A DNA stretch of 64,000 bases from Casuarius casuarius (GCA_003342895.1 PTFA01000035.1:5070801-5134800), one strand, 5' to 3'. Positions 1-12,637 are shown, numbered from the stretch's first letter. Translations and numbers: made by a program. Notes: generated by a model from the sequence alone, not told the origin.

Positions 1-54
1 TCCCCAAATGCCAAAGACTACGATTCAAGACTGTGGGTGCAGGGGTCAGAACTG

Positions 55-67
55 CCCCCCCCCAAAA
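55..67. repeat. C9-A4 homopolymer junction
   Basis: Nine C residues run directly into four A residues. Three similar junctions occur elsewhere in the window (15356, 18689 and 57221). Confidence 0.9.
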
Positions 68-1093
68 GCCCTGAATGATTATCCTGCAAATTATTTAATC
101 TCAAGATCAATTTGTCTCATCCTGTGCCTTTAACTTCAGCAAAACAGTGAAGTGACTGCATATATCTACAGTGTTTACAGCGTTTTCAGGGAAGAGAGAA
201 ATGGAGAACTACAGTATCTAATGCTTCTTCCATTTGTGACACCAAGTTTACAGCACATGAATCCATCTTTGCTGGATGTATAGATCTCTGTGATAATGCA
301 GACTTTCTAAAACAGCTTAGCATAAATCACACTAGCGTAAATGCCTCCAAGTTTTGGTTCTCAACCTGAGAGTTTAAAGTTCTGTTAACCAAGATCTTAA
401 GAGTTCGTTTCGGTCTTCCCGAGACTGACGACAACGGCAAATACCATCTCTTCAACTTCAGTTCAGGGATCTTTAGAGCGGCTCCCAAACAGAATGGGGA
501 AAACCCCCCTCCAAGCGAGATTGCCGTGGAGTCACCTCAGAAATATTAGTGCCAGTTCATCCTGTCACACACTTACCACTGCAAGCAGCCTTTGCTAAAC
601 TAATTCCCAAAGAGACTGCAGAAACCAGTACACCCACCACACAGCAGACCAGGAGAGAGAGCTGGCAGAATATCATAACCTTGCTTCCTCTCCCTGCAGG
701 TTGGGACCTCCACTTGTAACCGAGAGACTCAGCACAAACATCCAGCTACTCTGCAGTCCAGTATAGACAAGGTAGAGTGATGTTTTCCAGCTGATTTCCA
801 GCAGATTTTGATTGTATTTTAACCAAACATCAGCCAGCTATGGAAAAAATTACAAAAAAAGTTGATTATTTGATTTGGTTTTGTAACTCTGTGATACAGT
901 CGGGCTACATCTTCACCTCCCCCTGAACAACTAGGGGTTTTTTTATTTTTTAATTTCATAGTCTCTTCATTTCAGATGCTGGGGCTTTAAGAAGAAAAAC
1001 AGATATCACAAGAATCAGAATAAGAGTGGCACATGAGTCATTAAATCCTTGTAAGCTGATAACAGAGACATGTACAGCACATTAGGATTCATC

Positions 1094-1165
1094 ATGTGTG
1101 TATATACAGACACACATTTATATATGTATGTACACACACTATTTATAAGCACGTGTGTGTATATC
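1094..1165. repeat. TG/TA/CA-rich degenerate microsatellite
   Basis: Alternating purine-pyrimidine blocks (tgtgtgtatata, cacaca, tatatatgtatg, gtgtgtgtatat) make an imperfect dinucleotide repeat. The pattern is typical of a decayed microsatellite. Confidence 0.8.
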
Positions 1166-3407
1166 AGACAGACCAGAGCCTACTAAAGTCAGAAAGTAAT
1201 AAGTAATAGATCTACCCCAAAACAAGCAGACTCTGATCTGTCTCACTTATTTTACTCGCCCTAACCTGTGAGCAACAACTGATGGGTGAGTGAACACTGG
1301 CAAAAGAGCTTCACAATCTTACTCTTTAATATTTACAATTTCCATAAATTTTCTTCAAATGAAATAAAGGTTTCCACCTTCATTTTAATTATCCTAAGAT
1401 GCTTATACAAAAGCAGCAGTTAGGTATATAGAATGTCATTCTTTCTAATCATTATTAGAAAAATACATACAAGGACTATCCATAGTGGGGATACACTGCT
1501 TGAAGCGCGTAGTCCCATTAAAAGCAGCAACACAAAAAAAATCAATTTGACGAACTGAATACAATTGAGAGCTTGTGAAACCGCCACATTGCTTGTCATT
1601 ACTGTTCTCACCCTATTTAATTAGTGGCAAAGCAGAATGATGGGGATGGGAGGGAAGACGGTCAATGAGGAGACAGGAGAAAACCAGCCATGGTTCTTAG
1701 CTGCATTAACGTCTCAAATACCTGTAATGAAGGCCATACTTAAATCCCTGGGATAACCATCTTGGTCAACACTTCACTTAATAGTTTTAAGTTTGATGAA
1801 AAGCACTTAGAAAATGATAAAATTAAAACAAGAATTGCTCTATTGCCTCAAGGCAAGCAGTTCTAGCACAGAAAGCCAGGAAAAGGGACACGGAATACAC
1901 CACACCGCCCTCCAGGGTGAGTAAGGGCAGCGATTAGTGGGAGACCATTAAAAGCTCTGCAAGAACCATTTACATTTACACTAAAACACACAAAGGATGA
2001 AACCCTGATTCCACCAAGATACACTGCAAATCTCACGTAGATTTAACCAGGGGTCAAGATTTCACCTGTAACGACTAAACATCTAAGCAACAGCGTTAAC
2101 TGCTGTGGATCTGCAAGCCCGTGCAGGACCTTCCTTTACCATCACTGCAGAGAGAAGTCACATTAAAATGAATTGTAATTCAGCACATACCTTCTTTTAT
2201 CTAATTGCTAAAAGTGTTTTTAGATAATAAGCCAAATCCTGCTTCATAGTCCAATAACCCTAATTGAAAGATTGGTTAACTCGCACTCCAGATGAATGAC
2301 CCTGAGGATATATTCAGTCTCACAGGGGGCAAGAAAACTGAACCAATTTTATAATCAGTTTTATTACCGACAAGCTTGAACATCTTGTATAGAGCCTAAC
2401 TATAGAGAAAAGTCAAATGCAGAAATATTTCCCCATCAAAAGATGGGACTAGAAGTTTATTATGCAAGCCATAGTATCTTCTTAGAAGATGATTCAAGAA
2501 CCATGCATCTCTCTCACATTAAACATGATATTTAGTCAGTGAGGGGATAGGGGCTGAGTTTTGGGAGTCTAAATCCTATTTACATTCATTATGCTTTAAA
2601 CATCAGACTTCTTTTGTCTTTTTTAAAGATGTCAGCTTTTAAGAATTACAAGTGTCAAATTAATAGAAAAAATATAGATAAGGGCATCTAAATCTATCTG
2701 GAGTATTTATGCTGATCTTACCAAGAAGTTGCTTGTAGTTTTGATACTACATATAATGCATAGTGTTAAAATAACTTTTAATAACTCACTCATCTGACAG
2801 CTATAAGCAGTCACCATATACATTTTCATTGGAATACATACAGCAAAAAACAGAGTCATTTAGGGCTAGCTCTTCTAAAGTAGACTTGACAAATCTATAC
2901 TTCAATGCTTTAAACATTTAAATTCCTTTCATTAATCTAGTCTACGCAGTAAACGCACAGTTCATAAAAGAAAACACAAGCCAAGCCTCACAGGCTGCCT
3001 GTGGATGTTTGCATGAAGCCCCACAGTGCACATGAGCAATTCTCTCCAACAGGGTATAGCTGTTAGCGTGCTTAACTACTCTGATTAATACAAAACTAAA
3101 AACAAAACACAAGTTCCCACTCATTACAGTTTCGGAGACGTTCAGAAGAAGCCGAGTTACATGAGCAGGATTTACCAAGACGTAAGCAGCCTGGAAGCGA
3201 AGGCTCACAGCTTCCTACTCTCAGCAGCAGGGTTTACTCCGAAAGCCTGACCGCGCCCGAGCACGCCTGGCGAGTCCCCGCTGCCCAGTCCAGTGTCTCA
3301 GCACGCCCCAGTCGCGCCCTGCCATCTCACTAGAGATGTGGAACGCAAAATGAATTCACATTTCTATCATTTCTTATACCCCACAGTTGTTAAGTCTGTA
3401 GGCACAT

Positions 3408-3498
3408 GTATATATAACATTAAACCCATTTAAAATATAGAACATATGTATATGCATGTGTTTACATATATATATGTAAATATATACATATATTTATT
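3408..3498. repeat. AT-rich repeat with a perfect 20-bp palindrome
   Basis: The tract is dominated by TA, ATG and TAT steps. It contains the perfect inverted repeat tttacatatatatatgtaaa at 3461-3480, which could extrude as a cruciform. The sequence is simple, so the likely origin is a decayed (TA)n or (TATG)n microsatellite. Confidence 0.85.
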
Positions 3499-4117
3499 TT
3501 GAGCACTACACAAGTTATCCACCAGGCATCCCGTTGCGCTGTTCTGCAGAAAGTAACATGGAGTACAGCGAGGTGTATGTTGCTACCGAAAGTGCTTTAT
3601 ATACCATACAAGCGACAGACAAGTAACACTGCTTCTTCGCACAGTGACAGATTTAAAACAGCTCTTCAAATCAGGCCCTGTTTTTGCTCTTGCATCTTTC
3701 TTTCTTCATTCTTATTTTTACGAGCACCCTGTCTGAATCATGACAACTCTTTATTTTTAAATAATCACAGTATACCAAGACCCACAGAAAAGAGACCAAG
3801 GGGATCCAAACACACACTTCAATCAGGGAGTAGTTTCTCCTTTTGACACAACAAATGGCTTTCTCAGGTCTGACACTGGTCTTCTTCCTCCACCTCTAGT
3901 TCTTCACCACCCTTTTCTCCCCCTCCCTTCTTTGGGCAGATGCGTTTCAAACCCTACGACAGGGTATGCCCGCTTTCCAGGTCTAAAATTTGGCAGACTC
4001 CGATTTCAGATTCGCAGCCACTCTCCTTTCCACCTCAACTGAAATTATCAAAAGCACCTATATGGTGTTTACTATGGGCTTGTCAGTATGCTACTAAAAA
4101 TACATTTGTGGAAAGTT

Positions 4118-4156
4118 AAAAAAAAAAAAAAAACACCAAAAAAAAACACACACACC
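4118..4156. repeat. A16, A9 and (CA)n compound simple repeat
   Basis: Sixteen A residues, a short cacc spacer, nine A residues and then alternating CA. No SINE or LINE body was recognised upstream, so it does not look like a retrotransposon tail. Confidence 0.85.
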
Positions 4157-4899
4157 TGCCAAGTCTCAAATGAGATAGGATTTTTTTTTTAAACCAATCA
4201 CTTAATCACAACACTGCAATTTGTGTTCAGCAAGTAACCTAATTTTGTAAGCGGCACCCTCCACATTTAGTGGGCTGTCTGGCTAAGACCACAGGCACCC
4301 TACAGCAGCCCAAGGGCAGCTGAACCTCACATCCTCTCTTTGACCAAGAGCAAGGGCCTACAGAAAAGAACATCACACACGGAACCGTGCCTGGAGAGCC
4401 TCCCACCCTGGGGCAACACGTTGCACAGGACTACTTCAACAAAAGGTTGCACCTTCATGTTTTATAAGCACACCAGATTTTTCTTTTCACGAATTTGCGT
4501 AAGGATTTGTTAAATCCATCTGAAGGATAGCATCCGCAACATCCTGCAGCTTCTCCCATGAAGGAGGGTTTGAGGATCAGCTGAACACAGCTGCTTGTTT
4601 GGCATCAGTGATGAGAGCAGCCTGTATAATCGATTTAAGCACCTACTACTAGAATTTGATTCAGTGGACTACTCCAGAAAATAGCAAGAGAGGAGATACT
4701 ACTGCATGCAGTTGTCCAAAACCATGACTTCTGAGAACGGCGCCTAGCAAAGGCGTAGCTAGAGAAAGCACATCAAGGAGCATACAAGTGTCCCCAGGAC
4801 GTACCAGCTAAAGCTTTCACCGCTCAAGGAGGGCTGCTAGGCTGCAGGCAGTGTCTGTAGAGAGACCAAGGAAGAGTAAAAGTTGCCTGCAGAAGCCTC

Positions 4900-5310
4900 C
4901 TAGGTGGAAGGGGCCTCAGGAGTTCATTGCAACCATTCTCCTGTCCATCAATAGTGTGATCAGCTGTATTTGCTAGTATTGTTCCAAATGGTTGTTAAAG
5001 ATCCCCATTTAAAGGCTCTAACATATCACATCAGAAGTTTTTCCTGAAGCCTAACCTGAATCTTTCTTGCTGCCCTTTACTTCTTGCCCTATCCATAACA
5101 AACATGGAGAACATGTTATTCTCCACCAGTTTGCAGCAGCTTTTTATGTATCTGAAAATGGTTTGCACGTTCCTCAATTCTTTTTATTCAGCCAAACAAC
5201 ACAAGTCCTTCAGCACATCAGGTCTCACTCTCCAGGCTTATCATTCCTGCCCTTCTTTGTTTGCACCATCTCCAGCTGGTCCAGACTCTACTTGAATCGC
5301 AACACAAAAA
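4900..5310 (-). mobile_element. Diverged CR1 non-LTR retrotransposon fragment (3' region)
   Basis: Read on the plus strand, this has the order of landmarks typical of the reverse complement of a CR1 LINE 3' part. These are a ggaaggggcctcaggag block near 4907, a gtttttcctgaagcctaacc block near 5036, the cttgccctatcc block near 5083, and the ctccaggct and tccagactctact blocks near 5232 and 5280. The element therefore lies on the minus strand with its 3' side to the left. The copy is old: spacing and many bases depart from CR1 consensus sequences, and the terminal 8-bp repeats usual at CR1 3' ends are not visible. The overlapping open frames at 5067-5360 are antisense to the element and not genes. 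The boundaries are approximate. The subfamily cannot be assigned by eye. Confidence 0.8.
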
Positions 5311-7839
5311 CCAAAGATTTTTCTCTCGTTGAAGTTTCAATAAGGAAAGTTATCTTCTAACCCTGTTACTGTCCTCTAGAGCATCCTATTAAAACAAACT
5401 GTGACCTTTGGTTTTGCTAAAGGTTTGTTCTTTTATTTTTGTTTAATAAATCAACAGACATTTGAGTGACTGAGAAGTTGCACTGAAGCACAGTCAGTAG
5501 AAAAACCTAAGGCAGGTCAAAGATCACTGTGCATATATACCCAACATAACCCAGCAGCTGTTCTGTTCAGACTGCTCTCGGACAATTTATACTGAAAGAA
5601 AAGTCCCTTAGACCAGCTACACTTAATTTATGGTCCTTTTACACAGAAAAACAAGCCGCAAGTGCAACTCAAGCCAAATCTCACTGCTATTGGGTTTAAA
5701 AATTTGTCTTTCGAAATTACTCATGTAACATTAAGTAAGATTAAACTTTCTGAATGTTAGGAGTTGATTCTCTGCCCTATTTGCAAAAAGGGGCCATGGA
5801 CGACAGGGAGCTACAACTGACACTAGCAATTAGCTTGCTACAGAAACAGTGTATTTTAATCTTCCGTTTTCCCATTATTTATACCACAGCAGGGAAGCTC
5901 TCTCCCCTAAATGAAGGGCTAGCTACACCACTTGGACACCCTCTGGGAGCCAAGCAAACTATTTGCCTTTTTCTAACATAGCAGAACAAGAGAAATGAAA
6001 CAGAAACAAATCACTTTGGGGCAACTAAGTCAAAACGAGGACCAAGAAGAGGCCAAGACTGTGCGTCTAAGAAAAGGAAGAAAGGAGAATCATCTGAAAG
6101 CTAGAATGAAACCTTTGAAACTACCTTCCCAAAGCGTCCTCTCAATCTGACACAAGAAATCCAACACACAAGAAGTGAATGAGAAATTTGTATGCTCTAA
6201 TATTTCAATTAGATATTAAATAATATCTTCAACGAATCTTTATTTTCAAGAGCCCTAGGAATAACATCTGTTTCCTAACACATGCCAGGCTATAACTATA
6301 TGGAATTAGTAATTTGCACTCTGCTTTCTTTTAATGCCTGATGGATGCACAGGAGTATTGGATCATCAATACATTTTTCCAGTTAAACAGTAAACAATCA
6401 AAACAAGGTGACCATGTCTCTGATAAATACTAATCAGCTTTCACGCGCTTCTCCAAATCTTTAAAAGGAGGAGAAAGGAAAACCAAGGCCACTTTCACAT
6501 CTGCAATTTGGCTATGAGAGGGTCTTTGGTTACAGACACTGCCTGAGGGCTGTCACTTAAAGCAAAAACAAAACAAAAACAAACCGCAACTCCACGCTGC
6601 TCTCAGGCCATCCACCCGCATTCAGGCACAGAAGACAGAACGCCGCTGCAGATGCCCGCAAGCAGCTCGTACTTTGCTTATGACTGAAACGTGCTTTGAA
6701 AGCTCTGAAGTTCTCGGGTTTCCAGCCCTGGTAGCCTTCCAAAGAAGGCAATTAAAATTGGTAATGATATTAATACGACTGGTAAATATATTCTAGCTTG
6801 GTAAAGACAACTTAAACATTGTCAGGCTTCTATACCAAAATACCTAAATAATCAAGCAGTATCAAATACCCAGATTTTTGTCTTTTGAGACTTCTCAATC
6901 ATTTCAATGTCTTGACACCTGGACTTTTTAAATCGGACAGTTTTTTTTATCCTGTCAAACAGGAGAGCCAGTTTTCATGAATTCCTTTTCATCCAAAGCA
7001 TTTTTTTATAAAGTAAATATTGCTATTTACATTCACTGATAGGACAATGGAAACATGAAGTATTTACATGTCTTTGCCATGGTTTCGTGGTGAGCCAGAA
7101 GCAGAACCACCACCAGAGAGCAAGGCTGCTCCGTTCCCAGTCTTCTGGCTAAACACTGTGCCAACATGATCTCTCCTGAATTCTGGATATGGAATAAAAA
7201 GAACGTTCTAACTTTTCCATAGATCCTCTTCGAACTGATACCGGGGCAGGGGCAGGGTACAGAGTATTTCATTATTATCTACCACAAATAAATTTACAAG
7301 TAACCAGAGCATTATACAGAAAACTAGTTCAGCTATTAGCATTTGCCTAGTAAGTTCTCAAAAATTTTTCCTGCAGTTCTTCCCCTGGGCTTTAAGCTTT
7401 CTTTTAAAGAAAATATGCTGCCTTTGTCTCTCTGGGTGAGTTTTTCTGGTGCTGGTAGTCGCATCAGATGTGTTCCCAAAGGACTTGCCAAGTGGGACTG
7501 AATTTTCCATCAATTTGGAAGTGCTCTGGATAACTAAGACTTCAAGTTTTGCCTATGTAATTAATGTATTTGGGATCAAATATTCTCTTACTTATTCAGA
7601 TAGCTGAGATGCTTGCAGCTGCACCTAAAAATTAAGGTTAAAGTGATGTTTATGTTAATGATGAAGTTCAAATAAAGCCAAAGTGTAAAGGTTCACTAGC
7701 TGGATCTCACAAGGAATTTTGGATATGGCAACCTTTCTTCAGGACTTCATTTAAGTGATTTATTATCTCATTCTAATATTTGCCTATTAAACTATTCAGC
7801 CTTACGCACAGATCTGTGGAGAGGCAGCAAGCAGAAGCG
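5311..7839. other. Non-coding stretch, no gene seen
   Basis: AT-rich DNA with no recognisable exon, repeat family or RNA gene. The open frames at 5754-5981 (plus), 6557-6751 and 7033-7272 (both minus) show no family resemblance. Confidence 0.6.
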
Positions 7840-8000
7840 AAATGCTTCAAGTGGCATTTCTCCCCCTTTGCGACCACGTACCCGAGCGCGCTGAGAAACC
7901 CCACCCTTCAGCGCGCTCTCTTCCGCGGAGCTGGGAGCACGCCGGAGGCTGCCCACACGGCCTCCGGACAGAAGAAACGCAGTTCCAGGTACTCCAGAGA
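7840..8000. promoter_or_regulatory. CpG-rich islet (outer shoulder of the gapped CpG island)
   Basis: CpG dinucleotides are dense here (gcgaccacgta, cgagcgcgct, cagcgcgctc, ttccgcggag, cgccgg) compared with the AT-rich flanks. It lies about 1.7 kb left of the main CpG island. It could belong to the same regulatory domain or be an independent GC-rich islet. Two overlapping open frames cross it, with no recognisable product. Confidence 0.4.
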
Positions 8001-8514
8001 GGGTGTCTCTCTGCCTTGCTGAACAGATTTGTCTGAGAATGCTTTAAAGATACTGATTTTCAGTCAAAAACAGCTATTTCATCAAAACGTAAGCTAGAGA
8101 CCCCAGGGTCGACCACCTCGTATACCGCTAGCAATAGCGAGAATTGAGCATGAATGTTTAATAAGCAGGTTAAGTTTCCTAACCAACCATCTACTACCTA
8201 TCCCCAAATTCCCACTCACACTTGTTTTTTCCCACAGAACATTTCAAAAAGTCTTGTTTTTTCATCCTTACGTGGAAGAAGTGACCTTTGCGACCTGCAG
8301 ATAGCTTTGTGGAAGAAACTGCTCTTTTCCAGGGAGCCCAGCTAGCGATGAAGAGAAGCAGCACTGCTGGTTTGGGCGATCTTTCTCCCCAGACTCAGAG
8401 ATGTAGGTCGCAGGGGGAAGGTTGCCGGGCTTGGCTTTGTTTTTAAGCTAAGAATTCAAGTGCTGTGATAGCAGAGCAGGTGAGATAGGATAAGACTCAA
8501 AACCGCTATCCGAG

Positions 8515-8700
8515 ACTGCCGGCGCTACCCCCTGCAGCAGGTGCCCCTCGCGCAGGAGGGGCGCGAGCCTGGCACGCACCGCGTGGCATCCCACGCGCCT
8601 CGCGGCATCCCACGCGCCTCGCAGACCAGCGAGCGCGCAGCTCCACGCTGAGCAACAACCCCACGGGCACGGCCCCGAGCTTCTCGGCTGCGGTATGGAA
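8515..8700. promoter_or_regulatory. CpG-rich islet with a 19-bp tandem duplication
   Basis: A CpG-dense patch between AT-rich flanks. It includes two adjacent perfect copies of the 19-mer ggcatcccacgcgcctcgc at 8585-8603 and 8604-8622. A minus-strand open frame of 73 codons covers it; its arginine- and alanine-rich composition only reflects the GC content. A role as part of a promoter region is inferred from its closeness to the gapped CpG island. Confidence 0.45.
8585..8622. repeat. 19-bp tandem duplication
   Basis: Two perfect head-to-tail copies of ggcatcccacgcgcctcgc. Confidence 0.95.
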
Positions 8701-9810
8701 ACGCCCTCGGAATTAAACTTTCCCCCTTCAGAAAAAGCAAAGCCAAGAAAACCCCAGACCTTCAGAGAACAGCGAAAGCAGCACCATCTTATTTAAATAA
8801 ACCCTATTTCCTTTACTTAACCAGTCAGATGGGAAAAAAAAAAAGCTCATAGAGACAACTATTAATATATTAGATTCATTTATTAATCCTGCATTATAGT
8901 CTTAGACAACACCTGATTTTTAAAGGTGTGCAAAGTAATAAGGAAAAACTTAGAGCACTTAGATACCAACATAAATACCCCTGAATACCTATTTTTAACC
9001 ACCATATATTTTTTTTAAGTTACTGTTGCACAAAAATGCTCTTTGCAGCCCTCCAGTGGTCAAATGCGAAGCAGAACCCAAAACGAAAACAGATCTGTCT
9101 GATCAACTACCTGCAACCTCTAAAAAGAAGCCTCCGGGGAAGCAAAACCCGGCACGCTGATCAGAAGAAGAGAGCTATGTAGAGCAGGGAATTATCTTAA
9201 AATACATGGTAAGAAATAAATAGGTGGAAAATAATCCCACCGAAACGCTTGTGATTAGTCACACAGCGGAGCAAAATTGCCGCGAGAACACTTGATCCCA
9301 CCAGGACCTGAGGACATAGACCGGCTTAGCAAGAGAGGCAGCAATTCCTTCCCGCTACTTATATAGGTTAATTTAAAAAAAGAAAAGAAGAGAAGTTGAG
9401 GTAATGTTTGCCAGGAACAGCTTCCTCTTGAAGTTAGGACTCAGCCAAGTTATTTTATTTTTTTTCCTTTTTTAAGCACAATCCCTTAAGTTCTCCCCAC
9501 AATCGGCAGGGTACAGTAAGAGATAGAGTCTCCGTAAAAAAAAATAAGAGAAAGAAAGAAAGAAGAGGAACTGCTCTTAAATTTTTCAGGATGCGAGAAA
9601 GATGTGAAGCGAAGCTAGAGCTCTCCAAGTTCTCAAAACTTGGAGCTGGCAAATCAGACGCGAGCTGCGCGAAAATGATGCTGAGAGGAAAAAAAATACA
9701 TAATAATAGCAATAAAAGAAGCGAAGCGCGAGGAGGTGCCGGCCGGGCGCGGAGCGGCGCCCCCCGAGCGCACCCGCGCGGGGCGGCCGGGGCGAGCGGC
9801 GCCGGGGCTG

Positions 9811-10496
9811 NNNNNNNNNNNNNNNNNNNNNNNNNNNNNNNNNNNNNNNNNNNNNNNNNNNNNNNNNNNNNNNNNNNNNNNNNNNNNNNNNNNNNNNNNN
9901 NNNNNNNNNNNNNNNNNNNNNNNNNNNNNNNNNNNNNNNNNNNNNNNNNNNNNNNNNNNNNNNNNNNNNNNNNNNNNNNNNNNNNNNNNNNNNNNNNNNN
10001 NNNNNNNNNNNNNNNNNNNNNNNNNNNNNNNNNNNNNNNNNNNNNNNNNNNNNNNNNNNNNNNNNNNNNNNNNNNNNNNNNNNNNNNNNNNNNNNNNNNN
10101 NNNNNNNNNNNNNNNNNNNNNNNNNNNNNNNNNNNNNNNNNNNNNNNNNNNNNNNNNNNNNNNNNNNNNNNNNNNNNNNNNNNNNNNNNNNNNNNNNNNN
10201 NNNNNNNNNNNNNNNNNNNNNNNNNNNNNNNNNNNNNNNNNNNNNNNNNNNNNNNNNNNNNNNNNNNNNNNNNNNNNNNNNNNNNNNNNNNNNNNNNNNN
10301 NNNNNNNNNNNNNNNNNNNNNNNNNNNNNNNNNNNNNNNNNNNNNNNNNNNNNNNNNNNNNNNNNNNNNNNNNNNNNNNNNNNNNNNNNNNNNNNNNNNN
10401 NNNNNNNNNNNNNNNNNNNNNNNNNNNNNNNNNNNNNNNNNNNNNNNNNNNNNNNNNNNNNNNNNNNNNNNNNNNNNNNNNNNNNNNNNNNNNNNN
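9811..10496. other. Assembly gap (686 N)
   Basis: An unbroken run of N. The GC-rich sequence on both sides suggests a sequencing dropout in GC-rich DNA. The true length may differ from 686 bp. Confidence 0.99.
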
Positions 10497-10672
10497 AGCG
10501 GCGGTGCTGGCGGAGCAGCTGCCCCGCAGTGCCGCGGGGTCCTCGCGGCGACCGGCCCCGCAGCGGCGGCGGGGCCAGCGCCGGGTGCCCTGCTAGGACG
10601 GCGGGGCCCTCGTTTGAATTCCGGGCAGCGGAGGGCGAGAGCGGGGTCCGTCCTGCGCAGCGCCACGCAGCC

Positions 10673-10680
10673 TGACGTGA
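10673..10680 (+). promoter_or_regulatory. CRE-like site
   Basis: TGACGTGA, one mismatch from the palindromic CREB/ATF site TGACGTCA, within the CpG island and about 40 bp before a TATA-like motif. The match is by sequence only. Confidence 0.4.
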
Positions 10681-10719
10681 AACGCAGTCATCGCGTAAAA
10701 TCACCGTTATTACGCTTCC

Positions 10720-10727
10720 TATATATG
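10720..10727 (+). promoter_or_regulatory. TATA-like motif
   Basis: tatatatg sits inside the otherwise GC-rich flank of the island. If used, transcription would start near 10750 and run to the right. The motif is not a perfect TATAAA. Confidence 0.3.
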
Positions 10728-12637
10728 TTGCTGTAAGCATGATTCACTGAGCAGACTGCTTTGAGTCGAGGGGAAGCGGGATCCCCGCCTCCCCCCGCCC
10801 AGGCACACAGCAAAGCGGGACGGGGACGGAGCGGCAGGGCCCGAGCCCTCGCTCCGCGCCGCCTGCGAGTCCGCCTCGGCCGGGGAAGCGGCTGCGCACC
10901 CCTGCCGCGCCGCTGCGCCCGCGTCCAGGCTGCTTGTCTTGCTGGGGATAACCTGCTAATGCTCGTCTTGGCTGCTCATCTAATTAAAGTTACGGAAACT
11001 AGTAAATGGGAAAATTTACTAGGAAAATAGTAAATATAATGCAGAGAGGCTTAACTACCGACATCCCTGGGAATCGGGGCGTACAGCCCTGCGCACCTGC
11101 CCGCTACTGTCTCTCTCTGGGTATTTATAGCATCAGGCTGACAAAGGCTGCAAAGGCGCAGAAGGGACTTTAAAATCTGTAGGGTTTTACAGGTTGCTAA
11201 CTTAAAAAAAGATATGCGGCAAACAGCACGAGGAAGTCCGTAATGCAACATTGCACTTTCGGAAAGATTAGAAATATGACCTGTGGATTACCATAGTGAA
11301 ATAGCGTATGTCTAAATAGGGCATCGTAATGCGACCAGATACAGAGAACCGGCAAGACTCTGAGGAAGCTAAAATAGGAAAATACTCCTTTTAGGTATTA
11401 GCATATTAACAGTCTTTATATATAATCGACTCTGGTGGTATCTAGAAAGCAAGAATGCAGAATAGAGGCTGTAGAGGAAGATGCATCTATTTTCCCAATA
11501 AATTTAAAGTATAAATAAATAAAACAGCAGGAACGAAAAGGGACAAGTTTTACCCCATTCCACAGGTGGGGAGCTGAAGTACAAAAGATGAAGAAACCTC
11601 ACTGGGGTCACATTATATTGGTGGCAGAAACAAAAAATAATTTCAGTTCTGTTACCTTAATCAATAAACCGTTCTCCTTTCTACCTGGTGTTAATTGTTT
11701 ATCGACATGACAGGCCGGGTGCTCCACGGTCTTCCCTGGTGTGTACAAGCTATGGATGTAAACACACAGAAATACATTTAAATGATGATGAAGATGTAGC
11801 ACTAGGTAGAAATTTAAAGTAAACACTTATCATTAAGGCCTACGTTTTATGCTGCTCTGCAACCAGGTGTGTCCATTGACTTCTACAGCCTTGACCAGGG
11901 TTTAAGGAAGCAGAAGTCAAGCTGCAAATCCTTTACTCATTTTACTCTTTCTGTCATGGCATAATTGAAGGAGCGTAGCTTTCCGTCTTTGTTTATATAA
12001 AGTGGTGACACAACTGTTACAGTATGAAAATGTATTATTTAGTCCCAAATCGGGCATTACTGAAGGATTACTTCTGACCTGAGCCCCGTGCAGGCACGTG
12101 CCCAGAACCACCTGAGAGGAGCAATAACCCATACGGAGAAGTACAAAAACTCACTTTGTTCTGACATGTTTTATCGGTCTTGTGAAATAGGAATTATAAA
12201 ACGAGGGGGAAAAGGCCATAGGCACGCATTCACTGAGAATTATTGACATGGACCTGACATCGGAGACAGTCAATCAGAAAGAACCATTTGACTCTAGAGA
12301 TGTAGAGATTGTCTTTATCATAATTTTTCCAGTGTGGATTCAAAATACTGCTGGAGGAAAGGATTGACCCTGAGAGCCAGAGTCTGCTGAAGAAATCTGG
12401 ATAGCTCCAAGGTCAGGCTCAATCATACCTTAAGTTGATAGTATCATGATGATTCTCAGTTATTCTAAGTAATAAAGAAGTGACAGTATAGCAGGAATAT
12501 TTAAGTAACATATTCAGGTACAAAGTAGTATTAGTCTATTGTTTAGAATATTAGATTCCATCAAGTTAAAAAAAAAAGTGTCAAAAATAAAGGAAATACG
12601 ATTCCATTTCGACATTACAAAAATCACCTTGTCGTTC

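Larger units (their letters stand above)
1..4900. other. AT-rich non-coding stretch, no gene seen
   Basis: Apart from the simple repeats listed separately, I see no exon, RNA gene or transposon here. Short open frames occur on both strands, but none resembles a known protein and all are near the length expected by chance in AT-rich DNA. A small CpG-containing patch lies near 3240-3320. The stretch is probably intergenic or intronic. Confidence 0.6.
9715..10960. promoter_or_regulatory. CpG island interrupted by an assembly gap; candidate promoter
   Basis: Both flanks of the N run are extremely GC- and CpG-rich (9721-9810, 10497-10660 and 10780-10930), far above the rest of the window. In vertebrates such islands usually mark promoters. 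The right flank has a CRE-like TGACGTGA and a TATA-like tatatat about 40 bp further on, in an order compatible with transcription to the right. The left flank drops into purine-rich, AT-rich sequence that could be a 5' leader for transcription to the left. No start codon, exon or splice site could be assigned, and long open frames spanning the N run are meaningless because N codons were read as open. First exon or exons may be hidden in the gap. Confidence 0.65.

Noticed and set aside
4118..4146. Poly-A tract considered as a SINE or LINE tail
   Set aside because: No retroelement body, promoter boxes or target-site duplications were recognised around it; the same holds for the A runs at 34217, 38219 and 63158.
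9455..10740. Very long open frames of 286-403 codons on both strands across the assembly gap
   Set aside because: Most of their length is N, read as open. The remaining ends are GC-rich or purine-rich with no domain similarity.
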